Source: Sphingomonas parva (ex Maeng et al. 2020) (GTDB taxonomy: Bacteria; Pseudomonadota; Alphaproteobacteria; Sphingomonadales; Sphingomonadaceae). From it: a stretch of 64,000 nt of DNA. Shown here in pieces: positions 1 to 8,305 of this stretch. Within the stretch, counting starts at the first letter, position 1. The number at the start of each line of letters is the position of its first letter. The DNA is taken from positions 1 to 64,000 of the forward strand of contig NZ_SPDV01000021.1 in NCBI RefSeq assembly GCF_004564275.1, read 5' to 3'. A program made the position numbers and the translations under genes. The notes beneath the pieces were generated by a model. The model did no database searches, had not been told where the DNA came from, and worked only from the letters and a program-made list of their open reading frames with translations.

Positions 1-613
1 CAGGCCTGCCGCGCATGTACCCAAAGGCGCCATTCTCGACGAGCTGACGGAACTGGTCGCCGCCCGCAGAGGACTGATGCGCGACCGTACCGCCTCTCTC
101 AATCGCGCCAAAAGCCAACAGATCGCGCTCCTCAAACACCAGGCCGCGCAGCGGCTCAACCAAATCGAGCGTCAGGTCGCAGCCATCGACCGGCAATGCA
201 GGCAGCTGATCGCACGCGAGACCGGCCTCGCCCATCGGCTCGCAATCCTGAGCAGTATTCCCGGTATCGGCGAAACGACCGCCATAGCCATCCTCGCGGA
301 CATGCCAGAGCTCGGACAGCTCGAGCCGAAACAGGCCGCCAGCCTCGCCGGCCTCGCGCCCGTCACCCGCCAGTCCGGCGCCTGGCGCGGCAGAAGCTCA
401 ATCCGCGGAGGGCGCGCCCACCTCCGCCAGGCGCTCTACATGCCAGCCCTCGTCGCCTTGCGCTTCAACCCACCCCTGAAAGCCAAATACCAGGCGCTTA
501 CCAAGGCAGGAAAGCCCGCCAAAATTGCGATCACGGCCATCATGCGAAAGCTGATCATCCTCGCCAATGCTCTGTTGCGCGATGAACGAAAATGGACCCC
601 GACTATCGCTTGA
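1..613 (+). mobile_element. IS110-family insertion sequence, right part only
   Basis: The left edge of the window lies inside an IS110-type element. Only the C-terminal half of its transposase and a short 3' flank are present. No terminal inverted repeat is recognisable after the stop codon, which is usual for the IS110 group. The right boundary is not defined by the sequence and lies somewhere between the stop at 613 and the next gene at 664. Confidence 0.75.
2..613 (+). CDS. IS110-family transposase, 5'-truncated by the window edge
   Basis: The frame is open from base 2, so the protein starts outside the window. The visible 203 residues match the C-terminal Transposase_20 half of IS110/IS1111 transposases: a coiled basic stretch, then a helix-hairpin-helix-like SIPGIGETTA segment, then LAGLAPVTRQSG and a final KLIILANALLR helix. 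In this family the N-terminal half carries a DEDD RuvC-like nuclease domain and the C-terminal half the catalytic serine region, so the nuclease half is not visible here. No disruption is seen in the visible part. Whether the copy is intact depends on sequence outside the window. Confidence 0.85.
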   Translation, partial: RPAAHVPKGAILDELTELVAARRGLMRDRTASLNRAKSQQIALLKHQAAQRLNQIERQVAAIDRQCRQLIARETGLAHRLAILSSIPGIGETTAIAILADMPELGQLEPKQAASLAGLAPVTRQSGAWRGRSSIRGGRAHLRQALYMPALVALRFNPPLKAKYQALTKAGKPAKIAITAIMRKLIILANALLRDERKWTPTIA

Positions 614-663
614 CCAAAACGGATACTCTAGCGGCGCGCGCGCGGACTGGCTAAGACTGCGCC

Positions 664-1077
664 GTGCCTTCCGTGTCCCGCTCCCTCCTTCTCGTCTCGC
701 TCTGCGCTGCCGCGGCGGGGTGCTTCCTGCCGGTGCGGGAGACGGTCTATTCGCGCTGCGAGGCCCTCGCCGCGACCGGCTGGACCGCCCGTCTCGAGCC
801 TCGGGCGGGTGGAGGTGGCGCGGTTGCCGTGGCCGGCAGCATCACCCTGCCGAGCGCAGGCTATGAGGTGACCCTGGAACGCGGGCCGGTCGAGCGGATC
901 GAACCGCGGGCGCTGCAGGTGTTGGTACGGACTCGCGCGCCCGACGCGCCGGCCGCGCAGGCGGTGACGCAATATGGCGTTTCCGGCGTGTTCCCCTATG
1001 ACGGGGAGATCGGCGCCGTCGCGCTCCGCTGCGGGGACGGCATTCTCGCCGTGACGCAGATCGCGCCCAAGGGCTGA
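664..1077 (+). CDS. Small predicted lipoprotein of unknown function
   Basis: 137 residues from a GTG start. The N-terminus is a short hydrophobic signal ending in an AAGC lipobox (Cys20), so it is probably lipid-anchored. The mature part has no domain I recognise. It reads as a small beta-rich periplasmic domain with two further cysteines. The gene lies alone between the IS110 remnant and the convergent MAPEG gene, whose stop is only 8 bases away. No strong Shine-Dalgarno is seen before the GTG, so the start is uncertain. A function cannot be assigned. Confidence 0.6.
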   Translation: MPSVSRSLLLVSLCAAAAGCFLPVRETVYSRCEALAATGWTARLEPRAGGGGAVAVAGSITLPSAGYEVTLERGPVERIEPRALQVLVRTRAPDAPAAQAVTQYGVSGVFPYDGEIGAVALRCGDGILAVTQIAPKG

Positions 1078-1084
1078 GCGAGCT

Positions 1085-1489
1085 TTAGCCGAGCGACGCG
1101 GTCAGAGCCGGGCGGAGCACCATCGCGATGCCGACGATGCTGATCATGAAGACGATCGTGCGGATCACCGGAATGCCCGCCGCGTAAAGCGGCAGATAGA
1201 CGATCCGCGCGGCCAGCCAGAGCAGCGCGCCGGCGGCGGTCCAGCGGCTCCCCAGCCCGGCGATCGCGACGATCAGGATCGCCGCCGCCATGATCGGAAA
1301 GGTCTCGAAGAAGTTCGCTTGCGCCCGCGCCAGCCGCCCGACGATCGGGTCGGGCGGCGGCAGGTCCTGGTCGCGCGCGCCGACGTTCCACTTGGTGCCA
1401 TATTGGCGGGTCTTGAAGCGCACCGCGATGAAGATGTGCGCGATACCCAGGATGCAGCCCCAGGCCAGGACGGAGAGCTCGACGGTCAT
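1085..1489 (-). CDS. MAPEG family membrane protein
   Basis: 134 residues from the ATG at 1489; the open frame extends further upstream but that part is low-complexity and unlikely to be coding. The protein has about four hydrophobic helices, with the motif ARAQANFFETFP between helices 1 and 2. This is the hallmark of the MAPEG family (membrane-associated proteins in eicosanoid and glutathione metabolism). Bacterial members are small inner-membrane proteins, some with glutathione-transferase or peroxidase activity; the substrate here is unknown. It is divergent from the Rieske oxygenase gene, with 97 bases between the starts. Confidence 0.85.
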   Translation of the reverse strand: MTVELSVLAWGCILGIAHIFIAVRFKTRQYGTKWNVGARDQDLPPPDPIVGRLARAQANFFETFPIMAAAILIVAIAGLGSRWTAAGALLWLAARIVYLPLYAAGIPVIRTIVFMISIVGIAMVLRPALTASLG

Positions 1490-1586
1490 GGCGCGACTGT
1501 CTGCGAACGGGTGGCCGGACGCAAGAGCGCAGGGACAGCAGGGGGCTGCTGGTGACAGGAGCGGCGTGGTTTGGCACAAGGGCAGG

Positions 1587-2738
1587 ATGTCGAGCGCCCC
1601 GCACCTCGTGGAAGCCGCCGAGCTGAGCCTGCCCGGCTGGGTCTATCGCGATCCCGAGTTCTTCGCGGTCGAGATGGAGAGGGTGATCCGCCCGGCGTGG
1701 CAGATCGTCTGCCACGACAGCGACATCGCCGAGCCGGGAAGCTGGACGACGATCGACTATCTCGGCGAGAGCGTGATCGTGATCCGCGGCGACGACGGCG
1801 CGGCGCGCGCGTTCGCGAACGTCTGCCGTCACCGTGCCTCGCGGCTGGTCAGCGGGACCTCGGGCTGCGCGCGGCGCCTGACCTGCCCTTATCATGCCTG
1901 GACCTACGGGCTCGACGGGCGGCTGATCGGCGTCCCGCACAAGCAGGATTATCCCGGCCTCGATCCTGCAGCCCTCGGCCTCGTCCCGATCGAGCTCGAC
2001 CGGTGGCGCGGCTTCCTGTTCGTCCGGCTGGCGAACGGCGGCCCGTCGGTGGCGGACATGATGGCGCCCTACGATCACGAGGTGGAGCCGCACCGGTTCG
2101 AGGATCTGCGCGCCCTCGGACGAGTCACGCTGCGGCCGCGCGAGGTGAACTGGAAGAATGTCTCGGACAATTATTCGGACGGCCTGCACATTCCCGTCGC
2201 CCATCCCGGCCTCACCCGGCTGTTCGGCCGCGGCTATCGGATCGACGCCGCGGCCCATGTCGATCGGATGTCCGGCGATCTGCTCGACCGCCCGTCCTCC
2301 AATCTCTCCGAGCGCGCCTACCAGGCGATGCTCCCGGTCGCGGAGCACCTGCCCGAAGCGCTTCGCCGCCGCTGGCTCTATTTCAAGCTCTGGCCGAACG
2401 TCGCCTTCGACATCTATCCGGATCAGGTCGATTTCATGCAGTTCCTGCCGGTGTCGCCGACCGAGACGCTGATCCGCGAGATCAGCTATGCCCTGCCGGA
2501 CGGGCGCCGCGAGATGCGCGCCGCCCGCTACCTGAACTGGCGCATCAATCGGCGGGTCAACCAGGAGGACACCGCCCTGATCCTCCGCGTCCAGCAGGGA
2601 ATGGCCTCGCGCAGCTGGACGCCCGGACCGCTCGGCGAGAGCGAGGTCTGCCTGAGGAGCTTCGCCCGCAAGCTGCGCCGCCTGATTCCCGAAGCCAATC
2701 TGCACCAGCCGCCGGGCCCGGGCTGGAGCCGGGGCTGA
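1587..2738 (+). CDS. Rieske non-heme iron aromatic-ring-hydroxylating oxygenase, alpha subunit
   Basis: 383 residues. The Rieske [2Fe-2S] site is complete: Cys80-x-His82 (CRH) and Cys100-x2-His103 (CPYH). The mononuclear iron site of the C-terminal catalytic domain is also seen as Asp198-x2-His201-x4-His206, with a likely third ligand Asp near FDIYPDQVDF. Such subunits take electrons from a reductase or ferredoxin and hydroxylate or demethylate aromatic or quaternary-ammonium substrates. No reductase, ferredoxin or beta-subunit gene is adjacent, so redox partners must be encoded elsewhere and the substrate cannot be named. The start at 1587 gives the family's usual N-terminus; the in-frame upstream extension is not protein-like. 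Confidence 0.88.
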   Translation: MSSAPHLVEAAELSLPGWVYRDPEFFAVEMERVIRPAWQIVCHDSDIAEPGSWTTIDYLGESVIVIRGDDGAARAFANVCRHRASRLVSGTSGCARRLTCPYHAWTYGLDGRLIGVPHKQDYPGLDPAALGLVPIELDRWRGFLFVRLANGGPSVADMMAPYDHEVEPHRFEDLRALGRVTLRPREVNWKNVSDNYSDGLHIPVAHPGLTRLFGRGYRIDAAAHVDRMSGDLLDRPSSNLSERAYQAMLPVAEHLPEALRRRWLYFKLWPNVAFDIYPDQVDFMQFLPVSPTETLIREISYALPDGRREMRAARYLNWRINRRVNQEDTALILRVQQGMASRSWTPGPLGESEVCLRSFARKLRRLIPEANLHQPPGPGWSRG

Positions 2739-2777
2739 TTCGCGGGGCGCATCCTCCCCGTCGGTTCAGGATCCGGA

Positions 2778-3023
2778 TCAGTCGCTGAAGCGCGGGCGGA
2801 ACTTGCGGCGTTCGGGATCGGGGCGGCAGGGAAAGCGACGCTTGATGCAATCGTTGAAATAGCGGCCGGCCGAGGGCGCGCGCCGGATCCCCTCGAAAAT
2901 CGCGCTCGGTACGTCCGAATAGATGTAGCGGCCGGTCTCGCGGAACCAGATGCTCAGCGTGCGGTCCGTTTCGTCATAGGCGACGCGGGCGATCACGCTC
3001 GACGATAATCTGGCGGCACGCAC
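2778..3023 (-). CDS. KTSC domain protein
   Basis: 81 residues, almost entirely one KTSC domain (named for a KTSC tetrad and found at the C-terminus of some lysyl-tRNA synthetase-related proteins and as short stand-alone proteins). The conserved pattern is visible: SSSVIARVAYD near the start, a strand IWFRETGRYIYSDVP, then helix FEGI and SAGRYFNDCIK. The biochemical role of stand-alone KTSC proteins is not established; a nucleic-acid-binding role has been suggested. It is convergent with the oxygenase gene (39 bases apart) and divergent from the DUF1801 gene. Confidence 0.8.
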   Translation of the reverse strand: MRAARLSSSVIARVAYDETDRTLSIWFRETGRYIYSDVPSAIFEGIRRAPSAGRYFNDCIKRRFPCRPDPERRKFRPRFSD

Positions 3024-3158
3024 GACCGGTCTCCACGCGGAATCGTGCCCGAGCGCTCCGCCGACTCCGCCGTTCCCGGCATCGCGCCGGACCGAATCGA
3101 TTCAGCGCTGGAACGAGTCGGGCTTGCCTGCCGCAGCGCCAGGAGCGATGCTGACCCG

Positions 3159-3755
3159 ATGAGCCGAGATCCCCGCGTCGATGCCTATATCGCCAAGCAG
3201 CAGGACTTCGCGCGTCCCATCCTCGAGCGGATTCGCGCCGATTTCCACGCTGCCCTGCCGGACGTCGAGGAGGCGATACGCTGGGGCATGCCGGCCTTTC
3301 TTCACAAGGGGCGCCTGCTTGCCAACATGGCAGGGTTCAAGGCGCACGCCACCCTCGGCCTGCGACGGGGCTCCGAAGTGGTGGAGACGCAGGCGAGCGA
3401 AAAGGCGATGGGCCAGTTCGGACGGCTGACGAGCGTCGCCGATCTGCCGGACGAACGGACGCTTCGCGATGCGATCGGCAAGGCGGCTGCGCTCGCCGAG
3501 CAAGGGCCGGCGCCGAAGCCGAAGAAGGCGCCCAGGCCCGATCTGCCCGTTCCTCCCGATTTCGCCGCAGCCCTTTCGGGCGTCGCGTCGGCGGAAGCCA
3601 ATTTTGCCGGGTTCAGTCCCAGCTGCCGCCGGGAATATCTCGAATGGGTGACCGAGGCGAAGCGGCCGGAAACACGCTCGAAGCGGATCGCGCAGGCCGT
3701 GGAGTGGATCGCCGAGGGCAAGAGCCGCAACTGGAAGTATGAGAAAGGCCGCTAA
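3159..3755 (+). CDS. DUF1801 / YdeI-OmpD-associated family protein
   Basis: 198 residues from the ATG at 3159, where the conserved domain begins. An earlier in-frame ATG at 3045 would add 38 unconserved residues. The N-terminal half is a DUF1801 (YdhG-like) domain: DAYIAKQQ, then EEAIRWGMPAF and ANMAGFKAHATLGL. The C-terminal third is the YdeI/OmpD-associated helical motif, with FSPSCRREYLEWVTEAKR and RIAQAVEWIAEGK. Members are cytosolic and their function is undefined. The two-domain layout is common in alphaproteobacteria and Bacteroidetes. Confidence 0.8.
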   Translation: MSRDPRVDAYIAKQQDFARPILERIRADFHAALPDVEEAIRWGMPAFLHKGRLLANMAGFKAHATLGLRRGSEVVETQASEKAMGQFGRLTSVADLPDERTLRDAIGKAAALAEQGPAPKPKKAPRPDLPVPPDFAAALSGVASAEANFAGFSPSCRREYLEWVTEAKRPETRSKRIAQAVEWIAEGKSRNWKYEKGR

Positions 3756-3849
3756 GCCACCACCGGCCGTGGCATTTTCCCTTCCGTCCTTAATACAACT
3801 TAAAACCTCTCCGGGTACCCCGTGGGGCTTCGCAGCACGCAGGTTCCCG

Positions 3850-6192
3850 ATGTATCACGCGCCCGTAAACCTGGACCTTGACCAGCCGGAACCGGAGCCG
3901 GCGGAGCTTGCCGACGACGGCGTCGCCGTCGACGCAAGCAGCCAGAGGCTCCGGGACGCGCATCTTCACAACAGCCAGGCGCAGACCCGGGCCCATTTCG
4001 CGCCGTTCTTCTCCGCCACCGCCATGGCCGGGGCGATGCTCGTCGCCTGGGCGATGTTCGGCGGAGTCTCGCTTCCGGTGATCGGCGGCTGGCTTGCCCT
4101 GGTCGGCGTCGCCTACGTTGCTTACTGGCGGCGCGCCGTACGCGACGGCTCTTCGGCCAACAGCCGCTCCGCGGAAGGGCAGCCGCTGATCCGCTCCATC
4201 GGCGACGCGGTGGTCCTCGCCGCCGTCTGGGTCTCGCTGCCCACCTATGCCTTTGCGACTCTTCCGCACGAGGCGCAGGTGGTGATCGGCGGCGTCATGG
4301 CCGCGATGATCATCGCGGCGATCGGCCTCGCCGCCGCGCCCGCCGCCGCCTTTGCCTGGATCGCCTCGATGACGGCCGCCCTGTGCTGCGCCTATTATCT
4401 CGGCAGCTCGCAGCTCGCCCCCACCGTCGGCCTGACCATCGTCGGCGTCGCCGCGGTGGGCATCGTCGGGGTCGCGCGCCTGACGCGCTGGAGCTTCGAG
4501 CAGCTGCAGACGATCGCCAACGTCCGCACCCAGGCCGAATCGGTCCGCCTGCTGCTCAAGGAATATGAGCATCGCGGCGTCGGCTGGCTCTGGCAGGTCG
4601 ATGCGGAGAACCGCGTCGTCTACATCTCGTCGCGGATGACCTCGCTGCTCGGCCGCTCGGCCAACCAGCTGATCGGCCATTCGCTTCCGGCGACCCTCGG
4701 CGGCAACAGCGCCCTCGGCCGCACCCTGCTCGATCGCCAGCCGTTCGCCAGCCTGGAAATGGAGCTGAAGACCCGCCGCGGCACGCGCTGGATCAGCCTC
4801 GCCGGTGATCCGATCATCGACATGGGCGGCCAGTTCCAGGGCTTCCGCGGCGTCGGCTCGGACATCACCGAAGTCCGCAAGACGCAGGAACGGCTGACCA
4901 ACCTCGCCAACATGGACGTGCTGTCCGGCCTGCCGAACCGCGGCCGCGTGCGTCAGCTGCTCGGTGAGGCGCTCTCCGCCGCCACCACGGGCAACGTGCC
5001 CTGCGCGATCATGTTTCTCGATCTCGACGGCTTCAAGCCGGTCAACGACACGTTCGGCCACCCCAAGGGCGACGCCGTGCTGAAGAGCGTGTCGCAGCGC
5101 CTCGTCAAGGAAGTCGGCGAGGTCGGCCATGTCGGCCGGATGGGCGGCGACGAGTTCGCCATTGTCATCCGCGACGCGCAGAGCCGCAGGAAGGTCGAGG
5201 ATCTGGCCCGCCGGATCATCCACGCGGTGGCGGAGCCCTATCATATCGACAAGGCGGAGATCCGCATCGGCGTGTCGATCGGCTGCGCCTTCGGCCCGAT
5301 CGACGGCCAGAGCGTCGACGATCTGATCCAGAAGGCCGATCTCGCGCTCTATCAGGCCAAGGCCCAGGGCCGCGGCACCTGCTGCTATTTCTCCGCGGAC
5401 ATGCAGAACGAGGCCGAGGACCGGCTCCGTCTCGAGCAGGATCTGCGCCAGGCGCTGACCCTGAAGCAGTTCCGCCTCGACTATCAGCCGCTGGTCAGCG
5501 CCGCCGATCAGAGCCTGGTCGGGTTCGAGGCGCTGATCCGCTGGCATCACCCGACCCGCGGCATGGTGTCGCCGGCCGAATTCATCCCGCTGGCCGAGGA
5601 AACCGGCCTGATCATGCAGCTCGGCGACTGGGTGATCGAGGAGGCGTGCCGGGCGGCCGCGGTGTGGCCGGACTTCATCAGCGTCGCGCTCAATCTGTCC
5701 GCGCGCCAGTTGATCCTCCCGGCGCTGCCGAACACGGTCAGCGAGGCGCTCGCGCGCTACAAGCTCAAGGCCAACCGGCTCGAGCTCGAAGTGACCGAGT
5801 CCGTCTTCCTCGGCGACTCGGAAGGATCGCTGGACGTGCTGAAGCGGCTCCGGGCGCTCGGCGTCGGCATCGCGCTCGACGATTTCGGCACCGGTTATTC
5901 CTCGCTCGGCTATCTGAACAAGGCGGTGTTCCACAAGCTCAAGATCGACGGCAGCTTCGTGCGCGAAGCCGCCAACAATCGCGAGACGGTGGCGATCATC
6001 CAGTCGATCGTCAGCCTCGCCAAGAGCTTCCGCATGACGGTCACCGCGGAAGGCGTCGAGACCGCCGACGATTTCACCCGGATGCGCGATCTCGGAGTCC
6101 ACCAGATCCAGGGCTATCTGTTCGGCCGCCCGATGAGCTTCGAGCGCGCCACCGACCTGGTCCACGGCGTCCAGACGAAGATGACCGCCTGA
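3850..6192 (+). CDS. Membrane-anchored PAS-GGDEF-EAL protein (c-di-GMP cyclase/phosphodiesterase)
   Basis: 780 residues from the ATG at 3850; an upstream in-frame ATG at 3739 overlaps the previous gene and is less likely. Order: acidic N-terminus, about five or six membrane helices (residues ~55-210), a PAS-like sensor (~240-340, GVGWLWQVDAENRVVYISS), GGDEF (active-site GGDEF at 432-436, intact), then EAL (Glu560-Ala-Leu562, DDFGTGYSSL from Asp677, TAEGVET, IQGYLFGRP). Both catalytic motifs look competent, so it may make or degrade cyclic di-GMP depending on the signal. The membrane part suggests an envelope or lipid-borne input. It is monocistronic in appearance; the next gene starts 23 bases on. 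Confidence 0.9.
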   Translation: MYHAPVNLDLDQPEPEPAELADDGVAVDASSQRLRDAHLHNSQAQTRAHFAPFFSATAMAGAMLVAWAMFGGVSLPVIGGWLALVGVAYVAYWRRAVRDGSSANSRSAEGQPLIRSIGDAVVLAAVWVSLPTYAFATLPHEAQVVIGGVMAAMIIAAIGLAAAPAAAFAWIASMTAALCCAYYLGSSQLAPTVGLTIVGVAAVGIVGVARLTRWSFEQLQTIANVRTQAESVRLLLKEYEHRGVGWLWQVDAENRVVYISSRMTSLLGRSANQLIGHSLPATLGGNSALGRTLLDRQPFASLEMELKTRRGTRWISLAGDPIIDMGGQFQGFRGVGSDITEVRKTQERLTNLANMDVLSGLPNRGRVRQLLGEALSAATTGNVPCAIMFLDLDGFKPVNDTFGHPKGDAVLKSVSQRLVKEVGEVGHVGRMGGDEFAIVIRDAQSRRKVEDLARRIIHAVAEPYHIDKAEIRIGVSIGCAFGPIDGQSVDDLIQKADLALYQAKAQGRGTCCYFSADMQNEAEDRLRLEQDLRQALTLKQFRLDYQPLVSAADQSLVGFEALIRWHHPTRGMVSPAEFIPLAEETGLIMQLGDWVIEEACRAAAVWPDFISVALNLSARQLILPALPNTVSEALARYKLKANRLELEVTESVFLGDSEGSLDVLKRLRALGVGIALDDFGTGYSSLGYLNKAVFHKLKIDGSFVREAANNRETVAIIQSIVSLAKSFRMTVTAEGVETADDFTRMRDLGVHQIQGYLFGRPMSFERATDLVHGVQTKMTA

Positions 6193-6215
6193 TCCGACTG
6201 GGCTAGGGTTCGGCG

Positions 6216-6713
6216 ATGCGCCGGACCCTGCCTCTTCTAGCCGTTCTCGCCGCCGCCGGCTGCGGCCGCGACGATCCGCCGCCGCCCGCCGAGCAGGCGA
6301 AGTCGAACGCGATGGTGCCGGCTTCGCCGCCGGCCGCGGCGCAGCCCGTGCCGCCATCCCGCCGGGACGAGCAGGAGACCGACGACGCGGCCGCCGTCCT
6401 GCGGCGTTACTACGATCATATCGAGGCGGGCCGCTATCGCGAGGCGTGGGCGATGCGCAGCACGAGCGAGGAGGGACTGGAGCGCTTTCGGCGCAATTTC
6501 GCCGCTTATGATCGCTATCAGGTGACGCTCGGCCATCCGACCGAGCCCGTCCAGGCGGACGGCTGGACCTATGTCGAGATCCCGATCCAGATCCTCGGGA
6601 CGCTCAAGGGCGGCAAGGGCTTCGGCAGCGTCGGCAGCATCACCATGCGAAAGGCCGGCGGCGCCCGCGGCGCGACCGATGCGCAGCGGGAGTGGCACAT
6701 CTACACGGGGTAA
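6216..6713 (+). CDS. Predicted lipoprotein, unknown function
   Basis: 165 residues with a signal ending in a LAAAGC-type lipobox (Cys16), then a Pro/Ala-rich linker (~20-45) and a compact C-terminal domain. The domain begins AAAVLRRYYDHIEAGRYREAW, a helical pattern typical of NTF2-like/SnoaL-type periplasmic domains, followed by beta strands. I infer an NTF2-like fold but cannot name a ligand. It starts 23 bases after the GGDEF-EAL gene on the same strand and could be co-transcribed with it. The linker is typical of outer-membrane lipoproteins. Confidence 0.7.
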   Translation: MRRTLPLLAVLAAAGCGRDDPPPPAEQAKSNAMVPASPPAAAQPVPPSRRDEQETDDAAAVLRRYYDHIEAGRYREAWAMRSTSEEGLERFRRNFAAYDRYQVTLGHPTEPVQADGWTYVEIPIQILGTLKGGKGFGSVGSITMRKAGGARGATDAQREWHIYTG

Positions 6714-6731
6714 GGGAGCCTTTACGCTCAA

Positions 6732-6749
6732 GTGATGTTATGTCATCAC
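6732..6749. promoter_or_regulatory. Palindrome upstream of the exbD-like gene, possible operator
   Basis: Perfect 6-base arms GTGATG and CATCAC are separated by TTATGT, ending 35 bases before the exbD start. The site lies in the gap after the lipoprotein gene, where a transcription-factor operator would be expected. I do not recognise the regulator. The GTTAT core weakly recalls Zur-type sites but does not fit them well. Confidence 0.35.
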
Positions 6750-6784
6750 CTGATGCAGTGACACGCCGTGAGGAGGATGACCCC

Positions 6785-7228
6785 ATGATCCGTCGCTACA
6801 CTCGCCGCCGCACCCCGTTGCTCGCCGGCCCGGCCGAGACGCCGATCAGCGACCTCAACACGACGCCGCTGATCGACGTGATGCTGGTGCTGCTGATCAT
6901 GTTCATCGTCACCATCCCGCTCGCCACCCACGGCATCAAGATGGATCTCCCGACGGGACCGGGGGGCGTGGAGCCGGAGACCCATCGCCTGGACCTCGAC
7001 CGTACCGGCCGCCTCGCCTTTGACGGCGTGCCGGTCGCGCCCGCGGCCCTGGCGCCGCGCCTGCGCGCGATGCTCGCGGACAATCGCGACAATGTGCTTC
7101 ACTTCCGCACCGACGGCGATGCGCGCTATGAGGATTTCGACCGCACCCTGGCGATCGTCAAGGGCGCCGGCGTCGAGCGGATCGGCTTCCTCGGCAACGA
7201 GGCATTCGTCGCGGCGCTGGAGCGTTAA
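6785..7228 (+). CDS. ExbD/TolR family biopolymer transport protein
   Basis: 147 residues. A consensus AGGAGG at 6771-6776 sets the ATG at 6785. The layout is that of ExbD/TolR: a short cytoplasmic N-terminus with ISDLNTTPLIDVMLVLLI, one membrane helix (~29-48) bearing the conserved proton-channel Asp31, then a periplasmic domain. ExbD works with an ExbB/TolQ pentamer and TonB or TolA to pass proton-motive force to the outer membrane. No exbB, tonB or tolQ gene lies nearby, so this copy must borrow partners or belong to a variant system. The periplasmic domain is fairly short. Confidence 0.88.
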   Translation: MIRRYTRRRTPLLAGPAETPISDLNTTPLIDVMLVLLIMFIVTIPLATHGIKMDLPTGPGGVEPETHRLDLDRTGRLAFDGVPVAPAALAPRLRAMLADNRDNVLHFRTDGDARYEDFDRTLAIVKGAGVERIGFLGNEAFVAALER

Positions 7229-7294
7229 AGCCGGGAAACACCGCGCGGCGCCGGGCATTGAAGCGGTAGCCCCGCGACAAGGAGAGGATGTGGA

Positions 7295-7678
7295 ATGAAG
7301 CTAGGAATCCCGCTCGTCGCGCTTGGCCTTCTCTGCACCGGCTGCGGCGGCGGCGACGCCGAACAGAGCAGCCAGAACGTCACCAGGATCAAGGCCGCCA
7401 ATCCGGTTTCGGACCAGCTCAAGGGCATGACCGAAATCTATCGCTACCTCGGCCTGCGCCGGGCGATCACCGACTCCGGGCAGCGCTGCAAAAAGGTCGA
7501 TCGCGGCGCCTATCAAGAAGATTACAAGACGATGGCGCTGTGGACGGCGCATTGCACCGATACCGGCGACTGGGCGATCTTCATCGCGCCGAATGCCGAC
7601 GTTCAGGTGCGCCGGTGCGGCCATATGGAGCAGCTCGGACTGCCCGCCTGCCGGGTCTCGCCGGCTCCGCAATCCTGA
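7295..7678 (+). CDS. Predicted small lipoprotein
   Basis: 127 residues starting 8-10 bases after a GGAGAGG ribosome-binding site. The signal peptide ends in LCTGC (Cys17), a lipobox, followed by a Gly-rich tether. The mature domain has four further cysteines (near residues 66, 88, 109 and 117) that could form disulfides in the periplasm. No family is recognised. A GC-rich hairpin follows the stop, so it is probably a single-gene unit. Confidence 0.65.
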   Translation: MKLGIPLVALGLLCTGCGGGDAEQSSQNVTRIKAANPVSDQLKGMTEIYRYLGLRRAITDSGQRCKKVDRGAYQEDYKTMALWTAHCTDTGDWAIFIAPNADVQVRRCGHMEQLGLPACRVSPAPQS

Positions 7679-7686
7679 AGAAGGTA

Positions 7687-7717
7687 CCCCGCCGCGGAAG
7701 GGGGATCCGCGGCGGGG
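7687..7717 (+). terminator. GC-rich hairpin after the lipoprotein gene
   Basis: An 11-bp perfect stem (CCCCGCCGCGG with its complement) and a 9-base loop begin 9 bases after the stop codon. No T-run follows, so if it terminates transcription it is not a textbook intrinsic terminator. It may instead protect the mRNA 3' end. Confidence 0.35.
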
Positions 7718-7861
7718 GCCTTGGGACCGGGAACAAGGGGGGAACCCGGCCTGTGTGGCCGCCAGGGAGGATGCGGCCAGTCCTAATGTGGGACTAAGTT
7801 CCCGGAATTGAAGGGTCTTTTCGAAGATTTTGACGGTTTCGCCGGTGCTCCTGCACCGTCC

Positions 7862-7886
7862 GGAACCGTGCCGGTGCGGGCCCGTT
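7862..7886 (+). promoter_or_regulatory. EcfG (general stress response) type promoter
   Basis: GGAAC at 7862-7866 and CGTT at 7883-7886 are separated by exactly 16 bases. This is the consensus for the alphaproteobacterial general-stress sigma factor EcfG/SigT (GGAAC-N16/17-CGTT). The distance to the ATG at 7918 leaves a leader of about 25 bases, a plausible fit. The assignment rests on motif match only. Confidence 0.55.
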
Positions 7887-7917
7887 CCCCGGTTGCCGCG
7901 AGAACGAGGAAACAGCG

Positions 7918-8274
7918 ATGAGCAGCGAGAAGAGCGACGATCGTGCCGTGCCGGCGGCCGGATCGACCGAAAGGCCGGGCGCGATGCAGGGCGCCGCCGG
8001 CACCGAGACGATCAGGCCGGTCCCCTCCGGCAACGCTCTTGGAGGCGACGGCGGCAGCGGCGACTATGGCGCCGCGCGCGGCAGCGGCGGCAGCGATCTT
8101 GCGGAGACGGGCCGCGGCGGCGGCAGCGTCCGCCCGACGGAGCCGCCGTCGCAGGTCGATGACGCGCGTCGGCGGAGCAGCGGCCGAGGCGCGGCCACAG
8201 GAGCGGCGGACGGCGGGGTCGAAGGCGGTCCCGGCGGCCGCACGGCGGGATCCGGAAATCCCGGAGGCGCCTAG
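7918..8274 (+). CDS. Gly-rich low-complexity protein, probable stress-induced
   Basis: 118 residues, strongly enriched in Gly, Ala, Ser and Arg, with no signal peptide and no folded domain visible; it is likely intrinsically disordered. The ATG follows an AGAACGAGGAAA leader with a weak Shine-Dalgarno. The reason to believe it is a gene is the EcfG-like promoter ending 32 bases upstream. Many EcfG targets in alphaproteobacteria are small, disordered or hypothetical proteins. Function is unknown. Several overlapping frames are open here because of high GC, so coding status is not certain. Confidence 0.5.
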   Translation: MSSEKSDDRAVPAAGSTERPGAMQGAAGTETIRPVPSGNALGGDGGSGDYGAARGSGGSDLAETGRGGGSVRPTEPPSQVDDARRRSSGRGAATGAADGGVEGGPGGRTAGSGNPGGA

Positions 8275-8305
8275 AACCGGGTGAACCGCAGGGGCTGTGG
8301 TTCGT

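Noticed and set aside
1290-1586. N-terminal extension of the Rieske oxygenase
   Set aside because: The frame is open upstream, but it overlaps the divergent MAPEG gene and the translated sequence is unlike the family start.
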